From Streptomyces sp. PsTaAH-137 (GTDB lineage: Bacteria; Actinomycetota; Actinomycetes; Streptomycetales; Streptomycetaceae), in the NCBI RefSeq assembly GCF_003259365.1, contig NZ_QLLY01000024.1, forward strand, positions 58,877 to 122,876: a stretch of 64,000 bases of DNA, given 5' to 3'. This document shows positions 44,958 through 53,860 of the stretch, piece after piece (the stretch's first letter is position 1; the number at the start of each line of letters is the position of its first letter). The notes under the pieces were generated by a model. The model saw only the letters and a list, made by a program, of their open reading frames with translations, did no database searches and was not told the origin of the DNA. The position numbers and the translations under genes were made by a program.

Positions 44958-46145
44958 TCAGCGGCGTGCCGCTGCGGCGCGCCTGCGCCGAGTGGGCGCG
45001 TCGTCACGGTCCTGGTCGCCGTGGGCGGTCGCACGCGTGCCGGAGCGGTCGGCTCGCTCGCCGCCGCTCACGGGCCTGCGGGCCGCTGAGCTGGACTCGT
45101 CGTCCGCGTAGTCGTGGGAGTCCATGTCCTCCTCGCCGTCGGCGAGGTCTTCGAGCGTCTCCGCATGCGTGTCGTCGTACTCGCCGTTGTCGGCTTCGTC
45201 GTATGCGTCGTCGGCTGTGTCGTCGTATTCGTAGTCTTCGTCGTACTCCTCGTCGTCGTGTGCATCGTCCTCGTAGGTGTCGTCCGCGCTGTCAGGCTCG
45301 TCGCTTTCCTCGTCGGCGAGTGCCTGCTCGTGGTCGACGACGACCTCGCCGTCACGGATCTCACCGCGCCAGCCATCGGTGGCCTCACCGCGCATCATGA
45401 TGAACTTGCGGTAGAGCTTGAGGTCCAGGCGGGCGCGACGGCCCTGGGCCCGCCAGATGTTGCCCGTCTTCTCGAAGAGCCCCTTGGGGAAGTACTCGAG
45501 GACGAGCAGCACCCGCGTCAGCCTGTCGTTGATGCGATGGAAGGTGACGACGCCCTTGACGGTGCCCTTGGCTCCCTCGGTGGTCCAGGAAATGCGTTCG
45601 TCGGGGATCTGCTCGGTGACGTTCGCCTTCCAGCTCCGGGTGGACTTGGCGACCTTGACCGTCCAGTTGCTGGTGGTGTCGTCGGCCTTCTCCACGTTCA
45701 CGACGCCCTTGGCGAACGTGCTGAACTCCTGGAACTGGGTCCACTGGTCGTACGCTTCGCGGACCGGGACACCGACGTCGATGTCCTCGCTGATGAGGAC
45801 CGACTTCGACTTGCCGCCGCCGGACTTGCGTCCCTTGCCGAACAGGCTCTTGACCTTGTCCGTGACCGCGTCCTTGGCGTGCGAGGTCCCTGCGGCAAGC
45901 GCGGCCTGCGCGGGCGACTTTCCCTTGCTCAGCGCCTGTCCGCCCTTGGCGAGGGATTTCATGAGGCCGCCGGAGCCGCTGCCTTCTCCCAGTCGTGCGG
46001 CTGTCTCGCCGAGTTTGTGGCCGAGAGAGCTGACGGTGTGCTGGGCCTGGGCCTCGACGTAGTCGACGAGCTCCTTCTTGAGCTGGTCGGTGGCGGGATT
46101 GTCCGCCACGCTCTTCTTGATCTGCGTGAAGGTCGAGTCAGCCAC
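44958..46145 (-). CDS. gvpZ: Gas vesicle protein GvpZ (SRPBCC domain, acidic tail)
   Basis: 395 residues. Start region MADSTFTQIKKS and helix to ~110, then a SRPBCC/START-like domain (~115-275; VPVREAYDQWTQFQEFSTF, ISWTTEGAKGTVKGVVTFH), then an extremely Asp/Glu/Tyr-rich stretch (~285-360) and an Arg/Ala-rich end. GTG 46145 with GGGGGAC upstream overlaps the gvpY stop by eight bases. Streptomycete-specific; ligand unknown. Confidence 0.88.
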   Translation of the reverse strand: MADSTFTQIKKSVADNPATDQLKKELVDYVEAQAQHTVSSLGHKLGETAARLGEGSGSGGLMKSLAKGGQALSKGKSPAQAALAAGTSHAKDAVTDKVKSLFGKGRKSGGGKSKSVLISEDIDVGVPVREAYDQWTQFQEFSTFAKGVVNVEKADDTTSNWTVKVAKSTRSWKANVTEQIPDERISWTTEGAKGTVKGVVTFHRINDRLTRVLLVLEYFPKGLFEKTGNIWRAQGRRARLDLKLYRKFIMMRGEATDGWRGEIRDGEVVVDHEQALADEESDEPDSADDTYEDDAHDDEEYDEDYEYDDTADDAYDEADNGEYDDTHAETLEDLADGEEDMDSHDYADDESSSAARRPVSGGERADRSGTRATAHGDQDRDDAPTRRRRAAAARR

Positions 46146-46983
46146 GGTCGTCCCCCTTCTGCTGTCGGCCGGTGCCCGTACGGGGGGTGCCGGCGGACTT
46201 CGTGCTGCGCTGGGTCGGGGTCTTCTTCCGCGTGCCCGCGGTGGCCGAGGAGGTGGAGCCCGACGTCTGGTTGCGCGAGCCGGGGGACGTGGGCCGGGAG
46301 GATGAGCCGGTGGCCGGGCGGCGGGATGCCGTGGACTTCGCGGGCGCCGCCTTCGCCGTTCCGGCGGATCGGGAGCGTCCACGGGATGTGGGCGCCGGGC
46401 GCTCTTCCTCGACACCCTCCTGATCGTCCTGCTCTTCCGGTTCGACCTGGCCGTCCTCAACTTCGGCCTCGTCAAGGTCGTCGCTCTCGTCCTCGCCGTA
46501 GGCGTCCTCGTCCTCGTACGGCGATGCCTCGTCGAACTCGATGTCGGCGTCGTCCTCGTCCCACGCCTCGTCACGATCGCGGCCGGCCTTGGTACCGGTG
46601 ACGCTCCGCAGCGCCTCTGCCCCCTTCGCCTTCGTGGCCTTCTCTGCACGCTTGCCCGAATCCACGGTCTCCTCCGCGACCGCGTCGGGGTCGGACAGGC
46701 TGCGGGTGCGCTCGTGAAGCGAGTCGGACAGCCGCGACACGCGCTTGGTGAGGGCCGACGTGGCGGCTGATTTGGTCGCTCCTACCAGTTCGGATCGCAC
46801 CTGCTCGTTGAGGCCCGAGAGCAGCGGGCTGGAGTTGGCCATCTTCAGGAGCTGTTGTGGGTCGAGGCTCAGCTTCTTGCCGGCCAGGAACATGCCGAGC
46901 CCGATGGCGAGTTTGGCCTTCTTGGTGCGGCCGAGAAGATAGCCGCCGACCAGGGCCGTGCCGATCTTGGCGTTGGACATCAT
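46138..46983 (-). CDS. gvpY: Gas vesicle protein GvpY
   Basis: 281 residues. A hydrophobic Gly-rich start (ALVGGYLLGRTKKAKLAIGL, about 10-30), a helical middle, an acidic segment ~140-190 (EDEDAYGEDESDDLDEAEVE) and a Ser/Thr/Arg-rich tail. It sits between gvpG and gvpZ as in other streptomycete clusters, which is the main reason for the name; the sequence itself is mostly disordered. Confidence 0.82.
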   Translation of the reverse strand: MMSNAKIGTALVGGYLLGRTKKAKLAIGLGMFLAGKKLSLDPQQLLKMANSSPLLSGLNEQVRSELVGATKSAATSALTKRVSRLSDSLHERTRSLSDPDAVAEETVDSGKRAEKATKAKGAEALRSVTGTKAGRDRDEAWDEDDADIEFDEASPYEDEDAYGEDESDDLDEAEVEDGQVEPEEQDDQEGVEEERPAPTSRGRSRSAGTAKAAPAKSTASRRPATGSSSRPTSPGSRNQTSGSTSSATAGTRKKTPTQRSTKSAGTPRTGTGRQQKGDDRG

Positions 46984-47081
46984 GTGGTGAGCACCTCGCT
47001 GGTCATGTTCAAAACGATGTATCGATGCGCGGATGTAGGGGTGTGCCGGAACCTGAAGGGGGCGGAAGGACGGCGAGCCGG

Positions 47082-47348
47082 TCAGCGGGTGCTGCCGTTC
47101 GCGGTCGTGCGCTGTTGCTGCGCCTCGAGTTCTTCGAGGCGATCGAGGAGTTCGTCCTCGCGGCGGTCGAATTCCTCGTCGTCGATGCGTCCCTCGACCA
47201 GCTCCTGTTCCAGGGCGATCAGCTCGCGCTTGACCGGTGCCGGGTCGAAGAACTGTCGCTCGGCGGTGTCAGCCAGTTGCTGGGTGACCCAGAGCGCACC
47301 GCGCACCGGCGCCAGCGGCAGCGTCACCAGTTGTCCGAACAGGCCCAT
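47082..47348 (-). CDS. gvpG: Gas vesicle protein GvpG
   Basis: 88 residues, helical: MGLFGQLVTLPLAPVRG, then ERQFFDPAPVKRELIALEQE, EGRIDDEEFDRREDELLDRL. The ATG at 47348 has GAAGGGG eight bases upstream; a GTG three codons earlier overlaps that box. Assembly accessory protein. Confidence 0.9.
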   Translation of the reverse strand: MGLFGQLVTLPLAPVRGALWVTQQLADTAERQFFDPAPVKRELIALEQELVEGRIDDEEFDRREDELLDRLEELEAQQQRTTANGSTR

Positions 47349-47363
47349 GGCGGGCACCCCTTC

Positions 47364-48077
47364 TCAGACGAAGCTGTATGCGGGCAGTGGTCCGTGCAGG
47401 TGGTAGGTGTAGGCGTCGCCGCGGCTCTCGGCGTCCTCGTGGACGGCCTGCGAGAAGGAGGCGGCGTCGTCTCGTTCCACCAGGAACGACACATTGAGGA
47501 AGTGCGGTTCGGGTGCCTGAGCCGATGCGCTGTCCACCGCCGTCGGCGCGAGCGCGCCCACGATCTGGGCGGCGGTGCGGCGCTGGCTTTCCTGGATCTC
47601 CTGCGCGACCAACTCGCCGAGCCGGACCTTCGCGCCCTGGGCATCGGCGCTGCTGCGGGAATCCTCGTTCAGGCGGTGCGCCTCGGCGTTGCCCGTGAGG
47701 ATCTCGCGCAGCAGGTCGTCCTCATCGCGTGCGACCTTGAGGTTGTACTCGAGGCGGCCGTCGAGGGCGGCGAGACGCGATCGGTAGCTGTCCTGGTTCT
47801 CGGCCAGGGCCGCCGCGACGGCGTCGTCGTCGGGTCCCACCAGACCGAACTGCAGGGGCAACACCGCCCCGTCGGGCATGAGCCGTTGCAGGACGACGTC
47901 GTGCGCGGCCAGGTCGCGGCGTTTGGCCCGCAGTTCCTCGGGGGCGGTGCTGACCACGGCTGCGAGACCTGCGGCGCGGATCACGCGCAGGGCGCTGCCT
48001 TCGGACCCGACACCGTGCAAGTCGTCGAGCGGGAGTGGATGGTCGTCAGGGGTGATGGCGTAGACGTATGTCGGCAT
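47364..48077 (-). CDS. gvpF: Gas vesicle protein GvpF (GvpF/L family)
   Basis: 237 residues. MPTYVYAITPDDHPLPLDD, then VLQRLMPDGAVLPLQFGLVG, NVSFLVERDDAASFSQAV and the closing YTYHLHGPLPAYSFV are diagnostic of GvpF. It lies six bases after gvpA. GvpF contacts GvpA during nucleation. Confidence 0.95.
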   Translation of the reverse strand: MPTYVYAITPDDHPLPLDDLHGVGSEGSALRVIRAAGLAAVVSTAPEELRAKRRDLAAHDVVLQRLMPDGAVLPLQFGLVGPDDDAVAAALAENQDSYRSRLAALDGRLEYNLKVARDEDDLLREILTGNAEAHRLNEDSRSSADAQGAKVRLGELVAQEIQESQRRTAAQIVGALAPTAVDSASAQAPEPHFLNVSFLVERDDAASFSQAVHEDAESRGDAYTYHLHGPLPAYSFV

Positions 48078-48083
48078 GGCTGG

Positions 48084-48533
48084 TCAGTCCTCCTGTCGGC
48101 GCGGAGCGGGACGACGGCTGGCGGAAGTCTTGCGGGGGCGTGGGGCGGGCTCCTCCTCCGCGTCGGGTTCGTTGCCCTTAGCAAACGAATCGGCGAACGC
48201 CTCGACCGCGCCCGTCAGTGCTCCTTTCGACTTTCCTTTGGCGCCCTTTTCTGTCATGTCGCCCACCAGATCGGTCAGTTGGCTCGGGGCTTTCCGGCCG
48301 GATTCGAGGTCCAGGCGATTGCACGCCTCGGCGAATCGCAGATACGTGTCCACACTCGCCACCACGATCCGGACATCGACCTTGAGGATCTCGATTCCCA
48401 CCAGGGACACGCGGACGAACGCGTCGATGACGAGGCCCTTGTCCAGGATGAGTTCGAGAACGTCATAGAGGGTTCCACCTCCTCCGCCCCCTTGGGCCGT
48501 AGCCGGCGCACTGCTCTGCTGTACAACGCTCAA
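48084..48533 (-). CDS. gvpA: Gas vesicle structural protein GvpA with C-terminal extension
   Basis: 149 residues. GvpA core ~18-80: TLYDVLELILDKGLVIDAFV, then GIEILKVDVRIVVASVDTYL. Ordinary GvpA ends near 75; here ~70 more residues follow, Lys/Gly- then Glu/Pro/Arg-rich, common in streptomycete copies. TTG start after a GGAGC box. Whether real vesicles form with such an extension is unproven. Confidence 0.93.
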   Translation of the reverse strand: MSVVQQSSAPATAQGGGGGGTLYDVLELILDKGLVIDAFVRVSLVGIEILKVDVRIVVASVDTYLRFAEACNRLDLESGRKAPSQLTDLVGDMTEKGAKGKSKGALTGAVEAFADSFAKGNEPDAEEEPAPRPRKTSASRRPAPRRQED

Positions 48534-48687
48534 AACTGGTCAGCTCCTCGATCGCAGGGAGACATGCATGCGGACCGGCGGCACCGGCGTGTGCCACCCA
48601 GGCTTGGTCTGCTCCGCAGTTGTCGGTAGGTAAAGCAACTGTTCAGCGACGTCTTCTCGTGCGTCGCGCCAGACGTCGTCGAGCACC

Positions 48688-48996
48688 TCAGCGACGGTCG
48701 ATCTGTCCCTTGGAGTAGCGCTGAGTCTGTTCGTAGCCCAGCAGTTGACCGTCGCCGTCGAGGTCGACCCGGTAGGTCGTCATGACGCTTGCCGTGTCGG
48801 GGATCCGTTCGATCTCCGTCACCTCCACGTGCGCCGTCCATCCATCTCCCGCGGGCTGGAGTGAGGACACGGAGTGAGGCTCGCGGCCGGTCAGTTCGGA
48901 CAGTTGAATCGCTGCGGCCCGCAGGGCGGACCGTGGATCGATTTTCGTGGAATCGGGGGCTCGTTCATCGAATTCCCCGGAGCGTGATGACGCCAT
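48688..48996 (-). CDS. gvpO: Gas vesicle protein GvpO
   Basis: 102 residues: DPRSALRAAAIQLSELTGRE, DGWTAHVEVTEIERIPDT, YRVDLDGDGQLLGYEQTQRY match GvpO. ATG 48996 begins MASSRSGEF; no clear ribosome site, and a longer frame to 49101 is less protein-like. First gene of the cluster; the gap 48534-48687 likely carries the gvpA promoter. Confidence 0.88.
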   Translation of the reverse strand: MASSRSGEFDERAPDSTKIDPRSALRAAAIQLSELTGREPHSVSSLQPAGDGWTAHVEVTEIERIPDTASVMTTYRVDLDGDGQLLGYEQTQRYSKGQIDRR

Positions 48997-49458
48997 AGAT
49001 AAGACTGCAATCCGTTGTACTTCTGCTTGGGGCGCCGACCGTTGTGGTGACGCTCCAGCCTGGTTGCCCTGAGTCGAAACCCCTATGCAGTGCACTCGCA
49101 AAGTTTCTGAGATTCAGGCTGGGTGTGGAGGCGACGATGCAATGACACAGAGTGTTCTTCTGGTCAACGACCCGTGCGGCGCCCGGGCGGCAAGCAGTGG
49201 TTCTCCGGCGGCAGCCGCGTTCGGCAGCATCGGTGACCTATGGCACAACAGGCGAGCACAGTCGGACACGCGCCGGCTGAACCTCCCCGCCGGCCGGGCG
49301 AGCCGCACGAACCCGCGACAGGTCGCCGAATCGATGCTGAACCATGGCGCTCAGCAGGTCAGGATGCGAAGACCGGTGACAACCGAGAGGGTTTGATCAG
49401 CCCGACTTCGGGACACCCAGGCGCATATTTGGATCTGTCGCCACCGAAGGAGCCAGAG
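48997..49458. other. Divergent promoter region between gvpO and the acyl-CoA dehydrogenase gene
   Basis: No convincing gene. A short plus-strand frame from 49085 lacks a ribosome site. The region should hold promoters in both directions. Confidence 0.4.
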
Positions 49459-50463
49459 GTGACAACACCCGCTCATGTCCTCGGTTCGGATACGTCCTTC
49501 GCAGCTGAGTCGAGCGTCGCCGGACTGTTCGCTGCGTTCGTCGACGGTGAGGCGGCCGATGTGCCGTTTCCCGGGCGGTCGACCGCACGAAGGTTCGCCG
49601 TCCTGACGTCGCTGGGACGCCGCGACCTGTCGCTGGCTCGTCTGGCCGAGGGCCACCTGGACGCAGCGGCCGTTCTCCACGAGATCGCCGGCCTGCGGCC
49701 CCGGGCGGGGGAGCGCTGGGGAGTGTGGGCCGCCCGTCCGCCCCAGCCGGTCGTGCACGCCGCCCGTGCAGGGGACGACTGGAAGCTGAACGGCGTCAAG
49801 CCGTACTGCTCCGGCGCCCGCGCCTGCACACATGCCCTGGTGAGCGCGGAGTCCGATGACGGCTACCGGCTGTTCTCCGTGGCGCTGGACAGCCCGGGTG
49901 TCGTACCGGTGCTCGGGACGTGGCCGGCCGTCGGCATGGCCGACAGTGACAGTCTGGACGTCTCCTTCACCGACGTGCCGGCCCGAGCGGTGGGGGAGCC
50001 GGGGGCCTATCTGGACCGGCCCGGATTCCTGCACGGCGGAGTCGGAGTGGCCGCGTGCTGGCTCGGCGGGGCACACGCGGTGGCCGCACCGCTGTACGAA
50101 CGCGCGGCGGCAGGACACCTGAACGATCACGCGGCCGCCCACCTGGGAGCGGCCGACGTCCTGCTCGACGCCGCCGACACGGTCATGCGTCGAGCGGCCG
50201 AGGACATCGACGCGGACCCCGGCGACTCGCAACGGCGGGCGCGTGTGCGCGGACTGCGCACGAGAGCGCTGGTCGAGAAGACCTGCACCGAGGTCCTGGG
50301 GCACGTGGGGCGGGCAACGGGAGCCGGGCCTCTGTGCCACGACGAGCAGCACGCCCGCGCTGTGGCGGACCTTACGGTCTACATCCGCCAGCACCACGCG
50401 GAGGCCAATCTCGCCGAACTGGGACACACCATCGCCGAAGCCGGCCAGGAGGCGGCGCGATGA
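49459..50463 (+). CDS. Acyl-CoA dehydrogenase-like flavoprotein, short form
   Basis: 334 residues, shorter than the usual ~380. ERWGVWAARPPQPVVHAARA, WKLNGVKPYCSGARACTHAL and PAVGMADSDSLDVSFTDVP match the middle domain of the ACAD family; the C-terminal helices hold RTRALVEKTCTEVLGHVGRA. The N-terminal catalytic-base region is abbreviated. GTG with AAGGAG upstream. Its stop overlaps the deacetylase start by four bases. Probably FAD-dependent, acting on a carrier-bound or CoA acyl group. Confidence 0.82.
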   Translation: MTTPAHVLGSDTSFAAESSVAGLFAAFVDGEAADVPFPGRSTARRFAVLTSLGRRDLSLARLAEGHLDAAAVLHEIAGLRPRAGERWGVWAARPPQPVVHAARAGDDWKLNGVKPYCSGARACTHALVSAESDDGYRLFSVALDSPGVVPVLGTWPAVGMADSDSLDVSFTDVPARAVGEPGAYLDRPGFLHGGVGVAACWLGGAHAVAAPLYERAAAGHLNDHAAAHLGAADVLLDAADTVMRRAAEDIDADPGDSQRRARVRGLRTRALVEKTCTEVLGHVGRATGAGPLCHDEQHARAVADLTVYIRQHHAEANLAELGHTIAEAGQEAAR

Positions 50464-51240
50464 CGCGGCCCGGGCGAGTCCTTGCCGGTACCGACCGAGC
50501 CGCCGCGGCTGCGGCGATCGACGCGCGGGGAACCGACGAATCCGAGTGGCACACCGCTGGGCTGGACCACCGGCTCCCCCAGCTCGACCTGCCGACCGGG
50601 CCCGTGGTGGTCGTGGCGGCCCACCCGGACGACGAGGTCCTCGGCTTCGGGGGCACCATGGCCGCCCTCACCGCCGCAGGTACCGCTGTCCACACCGTCT
50701 GCCTCACCGACGGCGAGTCCTCCCACGCCCTCACGGACCCGGCCGCACGCCGCGCGCTGGCCGCGCGCCGCCGGAACGAGCTCGCGGCCGCCCTGAGTGA
50801 ACTCGGGCCGCTCGACAAGCCCGTACACGCCGGCCTGCCGGACACGGCCCTCGACCGCCACGAGGACACCGCCGCAGCCACCATCAGCGACGCGCTGACA
50901 GCAGTCGGGGCGAAACTGTGCGTAGCGCCGTGGACCGGCGACCTGCACAGTGACCACGAGGCAGCCGGACGGGCCGCTCAGCGTGCGTGCCAGGCCACGA
51001 ACACCGCCCTGTGGTCGTTCCCCGTGTGGATGTGGCACTGGGCCCGCCCCGACGACCCAAGGGTCCCCTGGAATCGCGCCGCCGTCGTGCCGGTGCCGCA
51101 GACGGCACTGGATCGAAAAAAAGCAGGCCATCACCCGCTTCGTCAGCCAGCTGGAGGCCCGCACACCGGGCGGCACCCCCGTGCTCCCGCCCGAGGAAAC
51201 GGCCCATCACATCCGCCCGTTCGAGACGGTGATCCGTTGA
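50460..51240 (+). CDS. PIG-L family deacetylase, frame altered by an A7 run
   Basis: Zinc deacetylase for N-acetyl sugar or related amide groups. VVVAAHPDDEVLGFGG (AHPDDE, residues 54-59) and DLHSDHEAAGRAAQ are the zinc and catalytic motifs. At 51116-51122 lies a run of seven A; read as written, the frame leaves the expected end and continues into the methyltransferase gene. With six A the protein would end IRPFETVIR at TGA 51238. Either a sequencing or natural indel, slippage, or a true fusion. ATG overlaps the ACAD stop. Confidence 0.85.
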
Positions 51241-51851
51241 ACACCCCCGACACGTACTTCGAGAACCAGTACGCGCACGCCGACGATCCGTGGAAGTTGG
51301 CCGAGCGCTGGTACGACCGCCGCAAATACGAGCTGACCCTCGCCGCGCTGCCCCGTCAGCGCTACCGCCGGGCCTTCGAACCCGGCTGCTCGGTCGGCGT
51401 GCTCACCAGCCTGCTGGCCACTCGCTGCGACCGACTTCTCGCGGCGGACCGCGTCGACTCCGCCGTGTCGACCACAGCGCGCCGCACTGACACCCTGGAG
51501 CACGTACAGGTGCGGCAGATGGCCGTTCCCGACGAGTGGCCCGACGAAGCACTCGACCTCGTCGTCCTCTCCGAGTTGCTGTACTACTTCGACGCGCGCA
51601 CCCGGGCGCGCCTCCTGGGGCGCGCCGTCGACTCCCTGGACGCGGGCGGACACCTGGTCACCGTGCACTGGAACCACCCCGTCGCCGAGCACACCGTCTC
51701 GGGGCGCGAGATCGCCGCGGAGATCGACGCACTGCCCGGTCTCGGTCGGCTGGCCCGGTACGACGACCCGGACTTCACCCTCACCGTCCACGAGCGCCGC
51801 CCAGACGGCGGACCGGTCCTCTCCCCGGCGCAGGCGGAGGACCTGGCGTGA
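51237..51851 (+). CDS. NodS-like SAM-dependent methyltransferase
   Basis: 204 residues. TYFENQYAHADDPWKLAERW, RAFEPGCSVGVLTSLLATRC (SAM motif I) and ALDLVVLSELLYYFDA (motif post II/III) match the NodS group, which N-methylates amino sugars. TTG 51237 overlaps the restored deacetylase stop (TTGA); as the DNA reads, it is also in frame with the deacetylase, giving a possible 463-residue bifunctional protein. Fusions of these two domains are known elsewhere. Confidence 0.88.
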   Translation: MNTPDTYFENQYAHADDPWKLAERWYDRRKYELTLAALPRQRYRRAFEPGCSVGVLTSLLATRCDRLLAADRVDSAVSTTARRTDTLEHVQVRQMAVPDEWPDEALDLVVLSELLYYFDARTRARLLGRAVDSLDAGGHLVTVHWNHPVAEHTVSGREIAAEIDALPGLGRLARYDDPDFTLTVHERRPDGGPVLSPAQAEDLA

Positions 51852-52654
51852 TGCCCTCCGCGGTGGCGGTCGTCGTGCCCGCGCACGACGAGGCACACCG
51901 GATCGGTGCCTGCCTGCGCAGCGTGCGCGAGGCGGCGGCACGGGCGGCACCGCTCCCCGTGGTGACGGTGGTGGCCGCGGACGCGTGCGCCGACGACACG
52001 GCGGGAATCGCCGCCCGGGCGGGCGCGCACGTCGTGCGACTGGACCGGCGAAGCGTCGGGGCGGCCCGTGCCGTCGGAACCGCGTACGCCCTGCACCTGC
52101 TGCACGCCCACACCCCGGACGTCTGGCTTGCGATGACCGACGCCGACTCCACGGTGCCTGCCACCTGGCTGACGGATCAGCTGGCCTGGGCGCGGAACGG
52201 CTACGACGTGGTGCTGGGCACCATCCGGCTGGCGCGGGCTCCCTCCTGGCTGGCATCCCTGCACGACGACGCCTACTTCCTCACGCGCCCGCTCGGCGGA
52301 CCCACGCGCTGGGAGCATCCGCACGTCCACGGGGCGAATCTGGGGATCTCGGCGACGGCCTATCTGCGGGCGGGCGGGTTCGCCCCGCTGTCCACGGGTG
52401 AAGACCATGAACTGGTGGCCCGACTCACCGCGCAGGGCCGTCGCATCGCGCGCTCCGACGGCCACCCCGTCCATACCGCCGCGCGGCTGCGTGGACGGGC
52501 GCCCGGTGGCCTGGCCGATCTCCTGTCGGGCTTGCACGACGCGCCCGCCCACCACAAGGCCGAAAGACCGATCGGCCGTCGGACCGTGCGCCCCAGCCCC
52601 GACACGAACCGGACGGCCGCCCCTGACACGCGCGCCGAGCCGACCACCAGGTGA
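51851..52654 (+). CDS. Family 2 glycosyltransferase
   Basis: 267 residues, GT-A fold: VVVPAHDEAHRIGACLRSV, nucleotide-sugar DxD in MTDADSTVP, HVHGANLGISATAYLRAGGF and the GEDHEL acceptor-side motif. No transmembrane helices. ATG 51851 overlaps the methyltransferase stop by one base, so translation is coupled. Adds a sugar to the intermediate handled by the deacetylase and methyltransferase. Confidence 0.9.
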   Translation: MPSAVAVVVPAHDEAHRIGACLRSVREAAARAAPLPVVTVVAADACADDTAGIAARAGAHVVRLDRRSVGAARAVGTAYALHLLHAHTPDVWLAMTDADSTVPATWLTDQLAWARNGYDVVLGTIRLARAPSWLASLHDDAYFLTRPLGGPTRWEHPHVHGANLGISATAYLRAGGFAPLSTGEDHELVARLTAQGRRIARSDGHPVHTAARLRGRAPGGLADLLSGLHDAPAHHKAERPIGRRTVRPSPDTNRTAAPDTRAEPTTR

Positions 52655-52704
52655 GCCGCAGCACCCACGGCACCCCACCCCAGTCACGAAGAGAAGGGAC
52701 TCCC

Positions 52705-53694
52705 ATGACTCGCCGATCTCGCCTCACACTGCGCTCCACCGGGCCAGGAGCCGTCGTCACGGGCGGCTCCCGCGGCCTGGGCCTGTTCATCGCCCGCTAC
52801 CTCGCCGAAAGGGGCTGCGTCGTCACGATCGCCGCCCGCGACGAGAAAGAACTCGAACGCGCCGCCGCCCAGTTGCGCGAGGAGACGGGCGCGACGATCC
52901 ACGTGGCCGTCTGTGACGTCCGCGACCGCGCGACCGTGCGTGAACTCATGCGCAGCGTCCACGAGCGCGACGGGCTCGACGTAGTCATCGCCAACGCCGG
53001 TGTCATCCAGGTCGCTCCGGTGGAAGCGCTCGGCGCGGAAGAGTTCACCGCGGCGATGGACACCATGTTCAACGGGACCCTGCACACCGCGCTGGAGGCG
53101 CTGCCCCACCTGCGTGAGACCCGGGGGCGCCTCGGGCTCATCGGCTCCGTCGGCGGTCTGCTCGGCGTACCTCACCTCCTGCCCTACTCCTGCGCCAAAG
53201 CGGCCGTAGGCGCGCTGGCCGAGGGTCTCCACGCGGAAGCGGCACCGGCCGGCGTCAGCGTCACGGCCGTGCACCCCGGCCTGATGCGCACCGGCTCGCA
53301 CCTCCAGGCGGAATTCGGCGGCGACACCGAGGCCGAATTCGGCTGGTTCAGCGCCGCCGCGGGAACACCCGTACTGTCCATGGACGCCGAACGTGCCGCG
53401 CGCCGCATCGTCGACGCCGTTATCCAGCGCCGTACCCGCCTCGTGCTCACCGCTCCGGCCAAGGCCGCGCAACTCGCCCATGGCATCGCTCCCGCCCTCA
53501 CGACGCGGCTGACCGGCGCCACCGCGAGACTCCTGCCGACGGGGCACGGCAAGACCCCGCTCGTTCAGGGACACGAGGCGAAGCCGCCAGGCAACCCGCT
53601 CGCGCGACGGATCCGGGCCTGGGGCAGCGCCCTCAACGACCGCGCCGTGCGGAAGGCGAACCAGGAGCGGCCGGGACCCCGCACCGCATCCTGA
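52705..53694 (+). CDS. SDR-family oxidoreductase
   Basis: 329 residues. VVTGGSRGLGLFIARYLAE binds NAD(P), IANAG follows, and Ser in LIGSVGG with YSCAK completes the catalytic triad. A C-terminal extension of ~70 residues beyond the core holds AKAAQLAHGIAPALTTR and a basic tail. ATG 52705 has GAAGGGAC upstream; a GTG 18 codons earlier overlaps the glycosyltransferase stop. Last gene of the cassette, followed by a strong hairpin. Confidence 0.9.
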   Translation: MTRRSRLTLRSTGPGAVVTGGSRGLGLFIARYLAERGCVVTIAARDEKELERAAAQLREETGATIHVAVCDVRDRATVRELMRSVHERDGLDVVIANAGVIQVAPVEALGAEEFTAAMDTMFNGTLHTALEALPHLRETRGRLGLIGSVGGLLGVPHLLPYSCAKAAVGALAEGLHAEAAPAGVSVTAVHPGLMRTGSHLQAEFGGDTEAEFGWFSAAAGTPVLSMDAERAARRIVDAVIQRRTRLVLTAPAKAAQLAHGIAPALTTRLTGATARLLPTGHGKTPLVQGHEAKPPGNPLARRIRAWGSALNDRAVRKANQERPGPRTAS

Positions 53695-53730
53695 CCGGCG
53701 GGCCCTGCGGTCTCACGACCTGGATCATCA

Positions 53731-53763
53731 CCCGCGGAGACAGTGCCGCACTGTCTCCGCGGG
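53731..53763 (+). terminator. Hairpin terminator ending the deacetylase cassette
   Basis: 14-bp perfect stem (53731-53744 with 53750-53763, 5-base loop), 37 bases past the SDR stop. Confidence 0.85.
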
Positions 53764-53860
53764 ACCGGCCCCGCGTCAGCGGGTGCTACCGCTCAGCAGG
53801 CGGCAACAGTGCAGGCCAGCCGGACGGGTGGACGCGCGCCGCCGCCCTCGCAGCGCCGGA

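Noticed and set aside
43346..45400. 684-codon plus-strand frame across the gvp cluster
   Set aside because: It runs opposite gvpL, gvpS and gvpJ, whose products are recognisable; composition is a shadow of those genes.
45114..46601. 495-codon plus-strand Val/Leu-rich frame opposite gvpZ/gvpY
   Set aside because: The hydrophobic look comes from the complement of Asp/Glu codons in GvpZ; no start signal.
46146..46649. Extension of gvpZ upstream to 46649
   Set aside because: The added codons are an alternative reading of gvpY; GTG 46145 with a good ribosome site is the natural start.
49085..49396. 103-codon plus-strand frame upstream of the acyl-CoA dehydrogenase
   Set aside because: No ribosome site, mixed composition and position in the divergent promoter region.
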